Assembly (NCBI GenBank): GCA_029747015.1
Contig: JAKOGI010000574.1
Coordinates: 159,001-223,000 of the forward strand
DNA length: 64,000 bases
Origin: Carnegiea gigantea
Taxonomy: Eukaryota > Streptophyta > Magnoliopsida > Caryophyllales > Cactaceae
Reading direction: 5' to 3'
Shown: piece after piece, positions 12,613-24,036 of the stretch
Layout: every line of letters begins with the position of its first letter
Numbering within the stretch: the stretch's first letter is position 1
The notes under the pieces: generated by a model
Databases searched by the model: none
What the model was told of the DNA's origin: nothing
The model's input: only the letters and a program-made list of their open reading frames with translations
Made by a program: the position numbers and the translations under genes

Positions 12613-13469
12613 TTTAACCACCTCCTTGATATAAGGGTTCCAATGCCTCTACTTGCTCACCTAACCCTAGACCATATGCAATGGACGAGAAGATGTAACC
12701 CATGGCTATGTGGGGGATCTTGGTAGAGCCTTGGAAACCAATTAGGTAAGAATGAGTGATGTCGTATCTATGTTAACATCATTGAGGATTGCCCACAAGG
12801 CAAATAACTCAGACAATCTTCGCAATTTTGAGTGGTGTAACCCGAGAAAATGATGTTAGCCATGAGGCAATTCAGGTAACAAAGCACAGGGTTATAATTG
12901 GCGGTGGCTTTAGAAGTGCTAGCATTATAAGCCACGAAGTCTTTGGAGTGGTCGTGTACATACTCACGTGTGTCACAGGTAATCTCACACTAAAAATCTT
13001 AGTGTTTCAAGTCTTCATATGAACAATGTCATAGGCCATCAAATGATTGCCTTAGGCGGCGATCGAGCTCTTAGAGGTTCATGTCAAAAGATCTTTTGAA
13101 AAAGATGGAAATGAATGGTATTTTCCCATTGTTATAATGACCATTCCAATTAACCTTAAGGGAGTTAAAAAAAACTCCCAACATGAGAGCTCATATATTG
13201 GTTTATCCTATCCCACATAATCAACCCAATCTATAACCTCCAGTAGCTCATGTACATTGATCCAAAGTCTAATACATTCTAAAAACGGGCACGTCGATGT
13301 TCTTGATGTCTTGAATCTTATGAGACACTACTAAATCATAACGATTCATGTCATCTTGATAAATAAATACAATCTCATACTTCTTAATGACATACGGAAG
13401 AGTTGAGCGGTTACCTTAGGCCACTTGGGCTCGACTAATGGTGGTGTTAGCGGTTGAAGTGGCGGTCAT
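12613..13469 (-). pseudogene. Athila env-like ORF (ATHILA ORF-1 type), broken
   Basis: On the minus strand a start codon at 13469-13467 opens a frame that soon meets a stop but can be followed across several stops and frameshifts. Recognisable pieces are NSLKVNWNGHYNNGKIPF with a following FDMNL segment, NPVLCYLNCLMANIIF, and MGYIFSSIAYGLGLGEQVE near the end (about 12690-12630). These resemble the protein often called ATHILA ORF-1 or env-like ORF, found between pol and the 3' LTR of Athila elements. Its function is not established. Position 3' of integrase on the same strand agrees. The match is from memory of the family and rests on short conserved blocks. Confidence 0.6.
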
Positions 13470-14480
13470 CTTCTTTGCTTTTTTTTTGAAGTGGTGATCT
13501 TTGTACCCCTTTTTTTTGTAAATTGCGCCCAAATGATCAATATATGCCAAAAACCTAAGTACAAAACTCAATCACCCAAATGACCCAAAACAGTAACCAA
13601 ATAATGAAATTGATGTTCCCACTAGTAATTAGACATCTAATTAAAGAGCTTGATGTCAAAAGTGCAAGCTTTCTCCCTCCTGAAGCTTCAAAACCTTCAA
13701 TAGAGGTGAAGCTTGAACAGAGAGAAAATAAAGTATGAGGAAATGGTTAATTTGTGAATAGGAGGTGGATTCCCGTTGTAGAGTGACTGAAAAAAAACAC
13801 TTGAGGTGGTCGGATTTGTGGTGGCGGATATGGAGGTTAGAGGTTGGTAGATGAGAATGTGGGTGAAAGTGAAGAGATTTTAGATTTTTGATGATGGAAA
13901 TGGCAAGAAGTGGGGATGGAAGTGATGAATTTGGAGGATTTATATTAAATTAGTGGTGGTTGAGAAGGATTTGATGGTAGAGAAGGAGAAGGAGAAAGAG
14001 GGTTGCACATGGGAGGAGGTGTGCTTAAAGAGGTGAGAAATGGCAAGAGGAAGGAGAAAAAGCAAACTAAAGGGGCCTGGGCATGGCCAGCAATGTGTAG
14101 CCCCTAGGAATTTGGTTCTTGCTTTCAACGGGTGGCCACAACTAAGGCCTCTAGCATGGCTACCCATGGCCATCCCCTGGAAATTTAGGGTTTGCAATAA
14201 TGGGCATTGCTGCAGCCTTGGGCATGGTTGACTATGTTGCTCAGGTATCTAAAATCCTGAAATCCTCTCTTTAACTCCCCTCACTCTCAAGTCTCAAATG
14301 TAGCTCTCTCAACTTTTGAATCTCCCATAATACAACACCCACAACATTGAACTCTTCTCTTGATTATGAGAATTTTTTTCATTTTTAAATTTTTTCCTTT
14401 TTTTAAAAACGTGTTGAGTATGTACACGACTCGGGTTGCCTCCTGAGAAGAGCTCTTTTGAGGTCTTGAGCTCGACGTTG
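13470..14480 (-). mobile_element. Athila spacer between integrase and env-like ORF
   Basis: Athila elements have a long non-coding spacer between pol and the env-like ORF, and this stretch fills that position. It contains a purine-rich patch on the plus strand (13960-14080), and 14411-14480 reads ACTCGGGTTGCCTCC plus a GAGCTCGACG motif. I recall such phrases near the pol end in Athila relatives. No protein domain was recognised in any frame. Confidence 0.45.
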
Positions 14481-15660
14481 GGGCTTTTCACTTACAGCAG
14501 ACGTATGGGAAGGTGGAAACAACCTTCGCCTCAATTCGATCACAGGGAATGTAATGCTTGAGTCTTTGTCCATTCACTTTAAATGCTCTTAAAGTCTCAT
14601 TCCATACCTCAACCACTCTGTAGGGGAAACTCTTGAGAACATTATATGGTTCAAACCATCTTGAATAGAGCTTTCTGAGAAATAATTTGATGGCGTGAGT
14701 TGAAAAACAAAACCAAGTTTCCCTCCTTGAACTCCCTCCTTCGAATACATTTGTCATGCTACTTCTTCATTTTATCCTTGTACAACTTTGAGCTCTCATA
14801 AGCATCTAATCTTCACCCTTCTAGTTCATTTAATTATAGCATTCACATCTCACCTGAAACCTTGAGATCGAAATTTAACTGCGTAATGATGCAATAAGCT
14901 CTACGCTCCAATTCGACGACCAAATGACACAGATTACCATACACGAGTTGAAAAGATGTGGTCCCAAATAGAGTCTTATAGGGAGTGTAGCAGGCCCATA
15001 GTGTGTCATGAAGCTTGTCCGACCAATCTTTTCTTGACCAGGCCACTGTCTTCTCCAAATGACTTTGATTTTCTAATTTCATTCCTCCACTTGACCACTC
15101 ATTTAGGGGTGATACCCTAATCCTTTCTTATGATGTACCCATACTTGGTGAGCATAGCTTCAAAATTTTGCTCTATGAAATGGGTTCCTCCATCACTAAT
15201 CATAAGCCTCAATATGCTAAACACCCTCAATATGCTAAACCTAGGAAAGATTACCATTTTCAAGAACTTGGTGAAGGCCTGAGCATTATTTCTCTAGCTT
15301 GCAATGCCCTTCATCCACTTAGAAACATAATGAACTGCCACTAAGGTGTACTTGTTCCCCCTTGAGGAAGGGAAAGGACCCATGTAATCGACACCCTAAA
15401 TGCTAAAGACCTTAACTTCAAGGATATAGTTAATGGGCATCTTATTCCACCTTATCAAGTTTCTGATTCTTTGGCATCAATCACAAATTTGAACATACTC
15501 ATTGACATCTTTGAAAAGAGTTACCTAAAAGAAACTAGCTTGAATTATCTTAGCGACGGTCTTATTGACACTAGCATGGCCTCCCTAGGTGAGTCATGGA
15601 AACTAGAGATGATAGACTGCATTTCTTCTTCTGGTACACACCTCCTTATAATTCCATCCC
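14481..15660 (-). pseudogene. Athila integrase (broken)
   Basis: Minus-strand fragments in Athila order: CQRIRNLIRWNKMP near 15480 (after the zinc-binding domain), [11 protein letters not shown] near 15380 (start of the catalytic core), LWACYTPYKTLFGTTSFQLVYG (about 14990-14925) and ELERRAYCIITQLNFDL. The C-terminal part reads KLYSRWFEPYNVLKSFPYRVVEV and FKVNGQRLKHYI (14670-14550). The enzyme would insert the element's DNA into the genome. Frames change several times and stops interrupt the core, so it is non-functional. It follows RT/RNase H on the same strand, as expected for Ty3/gypsy. Confidence 0.82.
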
Positions 15661-15899
15661 TGTAACTCTTATATAAATAAGGGTCTTCCTAAAAAAAAGA
15701 TATGACTTAAGAGGAAAACCACTTATTTTGATTGGAGTTTATGTTAGGCGGTAAAATCCCTTATACCAAGTACTTCACTATACCCTCATAGTAAGAAACG
15801 TTCGATTTTTCTAATGCAAGTAAGTGCTCATCCAAGAAGGAGTCATCAATTGGCAATCCACACTCTCCATCTCCCTCTTGGTCAATTGGCACCTGAGAG

Positions 15900-17230
15900 A
15901 GGTGATCCACTGTAATATTTTCATTACCCTTCTTATCTTAAATTTCAAGTACAAACTCTTAAAGGAGGAGAACCCACCTAATTAGTCTTGGCTTTCCATC
16001 CTTCTTCTTCATTAGGTGCTTGATGACAGAGTCGCCAGTATAAACAACCACCTTTAACCCTAAAAGGTATTAGTAAAATTTCTCAACAGCGAACACAACC
16101 ACTAGTATCTCCTTCTCCAGAGTTGAGTAGTTCAACTGGGCGTTATTAAGGGTCCTACTTGTGTAATAGATTACGAATGACTTCTTATCTAGTCTTTGCC
16201 CCGAAATTGCGCCAACATCATAGTTGCTTGCATCACATATCAACTCGAGTGGTAGACTCCAATCAAATGATTGGATAATGGGAGTCAATATCAAAGCCTC
16301 CTTGATCCTATCAAAAGCTTGAAGACACTGATTTGTAAATGCAAAATGGGCATATTTGGTTAGAGTCAGGTAAAAGCTTGGAGATTTTAGAAAAGTCATT
16401 AATAAAACGACAATAAAACCCCACATGACCAAGAAGACTTTGCACCCCCTTAACATTGGTAAGGGGTAGCAACCGTTCAATTACCTCCACCATGGCTCTA
16501 TCTACCTCAATGCCCCTAGTAGAAATAACATGCCTAAGAACAACCCCCTCTTACACTATAAAGTGGCACTTTTTCCAATTTAAAGCCAACCTTCATCTCC
16601 TCATACTTACGAAGCACCTTAACCAAATTTTCCAAAAACACATCAAAGGTGGCTCCATAGAGCAAGAAGTTATCCATAAAAACGTCCATGATATTTTTGA
16701 CATACTCAGAGAATATGACAAGCATAGATTGATGGAAAGTAGCCGAGGGCATTACACAAACCAAAAGGCATCTTTTGGTGCATAAAGGTACCATAAGGGC
16801 ATGTGAATGTCTTCTTCTCTTCATCACTCAGATGGAGAGGGATTTGAAATAAACTAAAATATCTATCTAGGTAACCAAAAAAGGAATCTCGACTTAGCCT
16901 TTCCAACATTAAGTCAAATGAAGGGAAGAGGAAAATGGTCTTTCCAAGTGGCATTATTGAGCTTCCTATAGTCGATGCACATGCGCCACTCAATCACCAT
17001 TCTAGTAGTAATAAGCTCATCTATCTCATTCTTAACAATAGTCATACCCCCGAACTACTTGCACCAGACTAACCCATTCCTTATTTAAGATAGGGTAGAT
17101 GATTCTGATGTCAAGTAGTTTAACAACCTCTTTTTTGATAACGTCTTGCATATTAGGATTTAAGCACCTTTGAGGTTGTTTAGAGGGTTTATGACCCTCA
17201 TCAGGATGTATTCTATACATACACATTCAA
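15900..17230 (-). pseudogene. Athila reverse transcriptase and RNase H (broken)
   Basis: Read from 17226 downwards: PNMQDVIKKEVVKLLD and IYPILNKEWVSLVQVV (start of RT), MPFGLCNALGYF near 16760, then the catalytic motif FMDNFLLYG (codons at 16680-16669) where the family normally has FMDD. LLPLTNVKGVQSLLGHVGFYCRFI and the RNase H start LELICDASNYDVGA (about 16250) follow, then YYTSRTLNNAQLNYSTLEKEI. The YxDD-type Asp to Asn change alone would abolish polymerisation. Frameshifts are also present near 16490 and 16830. Confidence 0.88.
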
Positions 17231-17639
17231 CAATTTCTTAATTTGCAGGTTATTAAGCTTAGTGCTAATGATAATGTGAAATTTACGATCAGGATCAAGA
17301 TAATCATACCTTAAGTGTGGATAGAGGGGCTTCAACTCCACCTCAGGGGTGCCATTCTTGTGGTCCTTTGAAGATTCAACTTCTGTGTTAAAAACCTCTC
17401 CTTGTTAGTGGCTAGCAAAGGACATTTGGGGTTGAGTTTAGAAGCTTTGAATAGATCTCACTTTCATCACTTGGATGTGTCTCAATCTCATCCCCATTAA
17501 CATCAACCAAACAAGCTTGTAAGGGTCCTTGGGAGGCTGGGGAATAGCATTTCCTCAAATACTATCCTCTCAAGGGTATCCATCCCATAGCAAGCATCCT
17601 CCTAGGTTGAAATGGTCATAGCTTGCATAAGATTAAAGT

Positions 17640-18060
17640 CAAGTTTCTCTTCCCCAAACTAGAGGGAGAGTTTTCTATTCCTTTACATCAATCATGGCCC
17701 CGAATGTGGCTAGGAATGGTTATCCTAGGATGATCGGAATTTGAGCACCCTCTTTTATCTCCATTACCACGAAGTCGTAAGGAATAAAGAATTTTTTAAC
17801 TTACAAAGGCATGTTCGTAGCGATCCTATGGGATATTTCACCGAATGGTGCACTAGTTGAATAGAGATTTTGGTGGGTTTCAAATCCCCCACTTGGAGAT
17901 TTTTTGCATATCGAATAAGGCATGAGGCTCATACTCACCCCAAGGTCACACAAAGCTCAACTAATAGCAATGTCATTGGTGACACATGGTATGTAGAAAC
18001 TACCCAGAGCCTTGAGTTTTAGAGGTAGTTTATATTAGAGGATAAAACTACTTTTGTGAT
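17640..18060 (-). pseudogene. Athila aspartic protease (broken)
   Basis: The minus strand gives CDLGVSMSLMPYSICKK (about 17950-17900), which corresponds to the retropepsin active-site segment D-L/T-G-A-S followed by the hydrophobic stretch usual in Athila. The active-site Ala is Val. Upstream and downstream frames contain stops. The domain would cleave the gag-pol polyprotein. Position between the gag-pro linker and RT agrees with Ty3/gypsy order. Confidence 0.7.
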
Positions 18061-18087
18061 GGAAACCATAACATTCTCTTGAAATCT

Positions 18088-18372
18088 TTACTTATTGGAG
18101 AGTCTGTCTTTTAAGAACTTAGCATATGAAGGCATATCAAAAATAGCATCCAAGAAAGGAATATTATTATGAAGCTTCTTGACCACCTCCAAAAATTTCA
18201 CAAATTTTGCTTGAAGTTTGGCCTTAGCAAGCCTTTGAGGAAAGGGAATTAGTGATTTGTAAGACTTAAGCGGCTTAGACTTGGTAATTTCATGGGGTGA
18301 TCTTGGTTCTCTACCCTTACCATTCTTTTCCTTGTTCTCAACCAAAATCTCGACCTCTTGATCTTCTACCAC
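18088..18372 (-). pseudogene. Athila gag-protease linker
   Basis: An open minus-strand frame carries SLIPFPQRLAKAKLQ, FVKFLEVVKKLHNNIPFLDA and MPSYAKFLKDRLSNK. A PFPQRL block followed by KFL...KKLH.NIPF...MPSYAKFLKD is a strong hallmark of the Athila lineage, lying between the zinc knuckle of gag and the protease. Glutamate- and lysine-rich sequence precedes it. The fragment is open but the flanking parts are interrupted. Confidence 0.85.
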
Positions 18373-18872
18373 CTTGTGTTTATCTCTATCTAGGGCTTCC
18401 TTCAGACCCTTTAATGTCCTCTCACTTCCTAATTGAGATTGCGTTCATTTAGCCCTTAGGATTTGTTTACAGTTAGCTTGCAAGGTGCCTTTACAGTGAG
18501 AGACATGATTCACTTGTTAAGTGCTTGGAGCCAATTGGGTCTCCATCATCTTTTAGTGAGTAGACATGCTTTCAAACTTAGAGTTTAATTGACTGATAGA
18601 CTCACCAAGGACTTCATTAGTTTTGGTTTGAATTTGAATAAAACGCTCCATCAAGCTCTCGAAATTAGAATTTTGTCATGGGGGCTATGGAGATGAGAAA
18701 TGTAGACCTTTATATTAGAATTTCATGGCTAATGCTGATTTTGTTGTGGAGGAGGATGAAGAAGATTATAATCCTTGTATGAGAAGTTCAGGTAATTCGT
18801 CCATCCCAGGTTGAAAATGTTTGAATAAGGGTGATTTGGTGGTCTATTGTTGAAATTGTGGAAGGAATTTGC

Positions 18873-19754
18873 TTACTCGACAACCAAATCTTGCAACCAA
18901 TTACCAACTTGGCACTCGCTACCCACATGGCCCTGGATTCCACACACTTCACATACATTCATATTCCCGAATGACCACAAAGTACCCCTGTAAGGGCTTC
19001 TTTGGAGATGACCTACCTTTTGAAATAAAGCATCTACTTTACTTGCTAGCATAGTGAATGCATTAATATCATGCCTTCCTCCTCTCTTTAGGTTTGGCCG
19101 CTCACCACACCAATTATAATTGTTCGAAGCCATTTCTTTATGTAATTGCTTGGCTTCATCGATAATTGTCTGATGGCCACATCGATTGAGATTTTTACAG
19201 ATTGATGATGACGATTGTAGAAGGTTTGAACAAGCAACCAATCGAGTATACCATGGTGAGAGAATTCACATTGAAGTTCTTTGAAACGCTCTAAAGCTTC
19301 AATGTGGATCCACCCTCTGATTAAGTAAGGAGATTATGTCATTCCTAAGCTTAGTAGTCTTCCCCGAAGGAAAGCACTTGCACAAGAACTCCTTAGAAAG
19401 CCCATCCCAAGTAGTGCAGAAATTCGCATTGACATTCATCAAGCATGACTTGACCTTGTATTTCAATGAGAAAAGGAAGAGACGCAATCATGTGGCATCA
19501 TTGGATAATCCATTCATCTTTATGGTGTTGCATTTTTCCAAAAACAAGGCTATATGATGCTTAGCATTCTCCATGGAGTAGCCACCAAATTGATCTTGTT
19601 GGAACAAGGTGATAAACACCGGATTAAACTGGAAGTTATTGGCCTCCACCACGGGCCTCACAATACTTGATGGTATGACATTAGGATCTGACGTCGCAAA
19701 ATCCTGTAGTGGGGTGGTATCGAGATTTTAGTCCCTCGTGTTTACTTCGCCCAT
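18873..19754 (-). pseudogene. Athila gag (broken)
   Basis: Starts with ATG at 19754-19752 (MGEVNTRD, then a stop) and continues as PVVEANNFQFNPVF, QDQFGGYSMENAKHHIALFLEKC, LRLFLFSLKYKVKSCL, TTWDGLSKEFLCKCFPSGKT and LRNDIISL. A zinc knuckle reads CEVCGIQGHVGSEC (about 18945-18900). These are the core of the retrotransposon gag fold and its nucleic-acid-binding CCHC motif, in Athila style. At least two in-frame stops and two frameshifts separate the blocks. Gag would form the virus-like particle around the RNA. Confidence 0.85.
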
Positions 19755-19995
19755 ATTCCTACTTTCCCTTCTTTTCCTTTTTGTCTCCTTGCTCTATCTT
19801 GGTGTGATAGGGCAGTAGCTTCAATCTCAGGATCAAGGGGAACTCATTAGCCGCTCATTGACTTCTCCTGAGCATGCACTAAGAGTAGTAAGCAATTTCA
19901 AACAAAGATAGCAACTAAGAAAAAGTAGGTAAGAAAAACAAAAATAAAACCTAGCCCTAAATCTCCTAAACTAGATTTGATATCTAGAAAACCTA

Positions 19996-20017
19996 TTTCC
20001 CTAGAAGCAGTACCAAA
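19996..20017 (-). other. Athila primer-binding site, degenerate (tRNA-Asp type)
   Basis: Reading the minus strand, TTTGGTACTGCTTCTAGGGA matches about 14 of 20 positions of the TTTGGCGCCGTTGCCGGGGA primer-binding site used by Athila and Tat elements. It sits about 240 bases upstream of the gag start, the right place, and marks the inner border of the 5' LTR near 20018. Confidence 0.6.
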
Positions 20018-21282
20018 AACATATAGGAAGATTTTAAGTTCTAATTTAGAACCTCAAGTGCAAGGTATGTTACCTAGTATATGGAGTGTCATCCATAGAG
20101 AAATAGCTCTACGAGTGTCGAACTAATTAAGAAATTTAATCAAGGTAAAAGAAAAGTTGGGCTAGAGAATAACACTTAGCTAAGATGCCAACTAAGTGAA
20201 AAAAAAAAATAATAATAAGTAGGAAGAACTTAGACTGCGAATGAGGGTGACTATCATGCCCTTTCTTATTTTATTTTTTTGGAGGAAATGTTTCCAATTT
20301 TCTAATGACAAAACATAACCTACGAAGGATTAGTTACTCCCTTTGAAAATGCCTAAGCCTTCTCTTGAACAACGAGGGTAGCCTAAACCAACTATTCCCC
20401 CTATTTTCATAGGGATTTATTGGTTGGTGCCTCAGACGGGTAACATCTTAACCCAGATAGGATCTAGATTATTTTCATGTCCAAATCTCAACTATTCTCT
20501 CTCTCGCACTAACCAATCAACCGCACCTTTAGACATTAGTCAACCGCCCAAAAATAAAGATGAGAGCTCCTTTAAGCATTTCATTGAACACTTGGCCAGC
20601 GTTAGAGAAAACCTCCCAAAAATAGCAGTCAAATGCAAAATGTAGCATAACCTACCCTTATTTAGGCATGACAACCCAAGCAAGAAAGATTAGCCTATAA
20701 TCATTATCAACTCAACCAAACAACTACAAGTTGACATGATCAATGATAGCAAATAAAAATACCTAAGTAAGAGAGAGAGAGAAAGAGAAAGATGACCAAC
20801 TTTAAATTCTTCATAAGGAATCAACAAGCACAATTTCTAAACTTAATCCCTAGCTTAGCATAACCCTAAGAAATTTAGGACAAAGTATTTCACACAAAAA
20901 TGAAAGTGATCCTCATGAAATTAGGTAAATCACCTATTTTATAGAGGCTAACACCGATAAAATAACCCAGGATTGGGGAGAACACGATCCACCATAGCCA
21001 AAATAACCAAGGTGGCCATGGCCACGGCTAACCGTGGCCACCTCCTGACTTTTAGCTCTCGACTACATGTTTAGATGTGGCCAGTATTTCCGACCACGGC
21101 TACTTGTGGCACTCCCTCTCACTTGAATTCCTAACGTTTCCCCTTTTCTTGCACTTCGTTCACTCCATCATACCTTGGAATACTTGTGTGCATCACATCT
21201 TTTTCCAAGGATGAGCATCGTTTTCTTGATTAGCAAGTAAAATACCAATAATTTGAGAGGAAAAGTTAGTGAAAACCAAGCC
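20018..21282 (-). mobile_element. Presumed Athila 5' LTR and leader
   Basis: Non-coding sequence on the upstream side of the Athila primer-binding site. It holds a minus-strand TATA box (20944-20933, CTATAAAATAGG) at a suitable distance for LTR transcription, a (GA)n patch at 20769-20790, and no protein motif. No second copy exists in the window, so LTR status is inferred from position only. The outer border is obscured by the microsatellite that follows. Confidence 0.5.
20933..20944 (-). promoter_or_regulatory. TATA box in presumed Athila 5' LTR
   Basis: The minus strand reads CTATAAAATAGG, a good TATA box, about 0.9 kb upstream of the primer-binding site on the transcribed strand. It is probably the start of the element's RNA polymerase II promoter. 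No other promoter element was assigned. Confidence 0.45.
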
Positions 21283-21288
21283 TTAAAA

Positions 21289-21356
21289 ATACGTGTATGG
21301 GTGGGTGTATATGTGCGTGCGTGTGTGTGTGTGTGTGTATATATATACATACACGG

Positions 21357-21407
<51 letters not shown>

Positions 21408-21571
21408 TACAGAAACACATATGCACATACATACATATATACATACATACATACATATATGCATACATATATACATGTATGTGTGTGTGTGTGTGTGTGT
21501 GTATGTGTGTGTGTATGTGTGTTTGTGTGTGTGTATGTGTGTATGTGTGTGCGCGCATGTGTAGGCATGTG
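21289..21571. repeat. Compound microsatellite (TG)n/(CA)n/(TACA)n/(TG)n
   Basis: Blocks in order: (GT)n, (TA)n, a run of about 22 CA repeats (21361-21406), (CATA)n with variants, then interrupted (GT)n up to 21571. Long open frames on both strands here only reflect the repeat (His-Thr or Cys-Val strings). The array ends exactly where the 5' LTR of element C begins. Confidence 0.95.
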
Positions 21572-21757
21572 TGCCTTTAACCTAAAATTTTATTAGATTT
21601 TATACCCTATGCTATCTAATATTTGCTCAAAATAAAAGAATAAATTTGGGTTTTAATGTGTTTTAGTTTATTTTGTAGGAATTTCAAAATTTTGAGAAGA
21701 TGAATAAATTTGTAAGAAAAATTGTATCAAAAAGATGATTGGATCATATGGAATGAA
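21572..21757 (+). mobile_element. Element C 5' LTR, first part
   Basis: Homologous to 32242-32413. It starts TGCCTTTAACC against TGTTTAACC in the 3' LTR and ends in the LINE-B target-site duplication at 21743-21757. Confidence 0.88.
21743..21757 (+). repeat. Target-site duplication of LINE-B, left copy
   Basis: ATCATATGGAATGAA, repeated at 26209-26223 as ATCATGTGGAAAGAA (13 of 15 identical). The unoccupied site in the 3' LTR near 32408 reads ATCATGTGGAAGGAA. Confidence 0.85.
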
Positions 21758-21792
21758 ACAACAATAACAACAATAACACCTCCCAGTGTGGG

Positions 21793-21833
21793 TCCCGCTT
21801 TCTCGGGGTCTTGGGAGATCCGGATGTAGGCAA
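21793..21833 (-). other. LINE-B 3'-terminal hairpin region
   Basis: Minus strand: TTGCCTACA (21833-21825), then CCCAAGACCCCGAG and AAAGCGGGA, giving a CCCG/CGGG-type stem with one A-G mismatch relative to LINE-A. The (TTG/TTA)n tail follows to 21758. The same two blocks occur in LINE-A and in the SINE. Confidence 0.65.
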
Positions 21834-22134
21834 CCTTACCTCTACCGCCATCCCTGCCCATAGAGAGGCTGATTCCAAAATAGGAATTTGTGAAAAACAT
21901 TTTATAGAAGAAGGATTTTGTGAAAACATTTTTATGAAGAAAGTATAAAACTAAGGATAAGCAGTAGAGAAAAAAACTAATAAACATTAATAAATGAGGT
22001 AATAGAAACTAAGTAAACATATGCACGATATAGTAAAGGAAGGTACCATACCTTAACAAACAGAGATAAGCATCGAATGTCTTTTCCCAAATGCATGTAG
22101 TGCCTGCATACAAACTAAACACACCGAATGACAC

Positions 22135-24036
22135 CTACAAGGCTAACTCTCTAAGATCTAAGACCCTAATCTTATCCCGCCATAGTCTTCTATCATGGGC
22201 CATATCCTCCGTTAGTCTTGCGACTTTCAAGTCGTCTCTAATCACCTCGTCTAAACTCTTCTTTGATCGTCCTCTACCTCTTCTACCTTCAGGGATGTTA
22301 ATCGTCTCACATCTCCTCACTGGAGCCACACTCCTTCTTTTCACATGTCCAAACCAACTGAGTCTTGTTTCTCTCATCTTATCTTCAATGGGAGCAGCTT
22401 TAACTAAGTGTCTAATTACTCTATTCCTAATCCTATCCATTCTCATATAACCACATATCCATCTAATCATCCTCATCTCTACTACCATCAACCTTTGAAC
22501 CTACATCTTTTTTTACAGGCCAACACTCCGATCTATACAATAGAGCAGGTTTAACTACCATACGATAGACTTTGCCTTTTAGCCCTACCGGCATCCTCTT
22601 GTCACATATCATACCTGAAGCCTACTTCCATTTTCGCCAACCCACTTTTATGTGCTAGTTAATGTCTTCGTCAACATCCCCGTTTTGTTGAATGATCGAG
22701 CCTAAATACTTAAACTTCTTGACCTTTGGTATAGTCAACCCATCAATGGTGACTTCTCCCGCCGCATCTTCTCTCCCACTAAAACAACAATGAAGGTATC
22801 CAGTTTTCGATCCGCTTACTCTAAAACCTTTAGACTCCAGTGTATGTCTCTATCGCTCTAACTTGTCATTAACCCCCTCTCTGGTCTCATCAATAAGAAT
22901 AATGTCATCTACAAATAACATACATCATGGTAACTCATCTTCAATCGCTCCTGTAAGTTCATCCGTAACTAGAGTGAAGAGAAAAGGGCTTAAAGCTGAA
23001 CCTTGATGCAAGCCTATACCAACAAGAGCGTCACTAGTAACTCCAACTGGCGTCCTTACGCTCATTCTGCCTCCCTCGTACATATCCTTAATAACTCGGA
23101 TATACATAGAGGACACTCCTTTGTTTTCCAAGCATCTCCATATCACTTCACACGGAACTCTATCATATGCTTTTTCCAGGTCAATGAAAACCATAGAAAG
23201 ATCTACCTTTCTATCTCTAGTCCTATGAGTCTTCTAAGGAGGAAAATCGCCTCTGTGGTCAACCTTTCGGGTATAAAATCGAATTGATTCTCTAATATCA
23301 AAATATCCTTTCGCAACCTTCTCTCAATCACCCGCTCCCATAACTTCATAGTGTCACTGAGCAACTTTATACCCCTATAATTATTACAATCCTGAATATC
23401 ACCTTCGTTCTTGTACAATGGGATAACTGTACTATACCTCCATTCTCTGGGCATCTTAGCAGTCCGAAAAATAACATTGAAAAGCCTGGTTAGCCATTTT
23501 AATCCTTCTTCATCCAAACACTTCCATACTTCCACTGGTATCTGGTCCGGCCCCTCAACCGTCCTATTGGCGATCTTCTTTGTGGCCTCTTTGATCTCGT
23601 CCTTGCTGATAGGTTCACACAGTCGTGGATCAAGTTTCCTCTCACTACTCTCCCGTTTCATACTTCGAATATCTTCTAGCACTTCACCATTAAGGAGTTT
23701 GGAGAAGTACATTTGCCATCTCTCCTTGATTTCTACGTCCTTAGACAGCACCTTGCTATTTTCATCGTAGATGCACCTCACGTGACCTAAATCCCTAGTC
23801 CTTCTTTCCCTAGCTCTCGCCAACTTGAAGACTTCCTTCTCACCTTTCTTGGTTTCCAGTTTTTGATATAACTTATCATACGCCTTGCCTTTTGCTACAA
23901 CCACCGCTTTCTTAGCGGCCTTTTTTGTAGCCTTATATCCAACTCTACACATCTCCTTCTCTTCATCCGTTCCACTGTTCATGAAAACAATGTGTGCCTC
24001 TTTTTTCTCGTTGGCCTTCTCCTTTACCTCGTCATT
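22135..24036 (-). pseudogene. LINE-B linker, reverse transcriptase and C-terminal region (broken)
   Basis: From 24036 downwards: a Lys/Glu-rich linker (EKEVFKLARARERRTRDLG), then RT blocks [66 protein letters not shown] (from 23194), [16 protein letters not shown] and LFVDDIILID (about 22930-22890) with both catalytic Asp residues intact. KFKYLGSIIQQNGDVDED and the RTE C-terminal segment (MRMIRWICGYMRMDRIRNRV, then KRRSVAPVRRCE) follow. Defects: a frameshift near 23200, a TGA in place of Trp near 22925, further stops around 22600, and a frameshift near 22490. RT residues are better kept than in LINE-A. Confidence 0.9.

Noticed and set aside
12789..13022. Plus-strand open frame of 77 codons
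   Set aside because: It is the antisense of the Athila env-like ORF, which has recognisable protein blocks on the minus strand.
21253..21596. Several long overlapping open frames on both strands
   Set aside because: They are translations of (CA)n, (TG)n and (CATA)n repeats (His-Thr, Cys-Val and Tyr-Ile strings), not genes.
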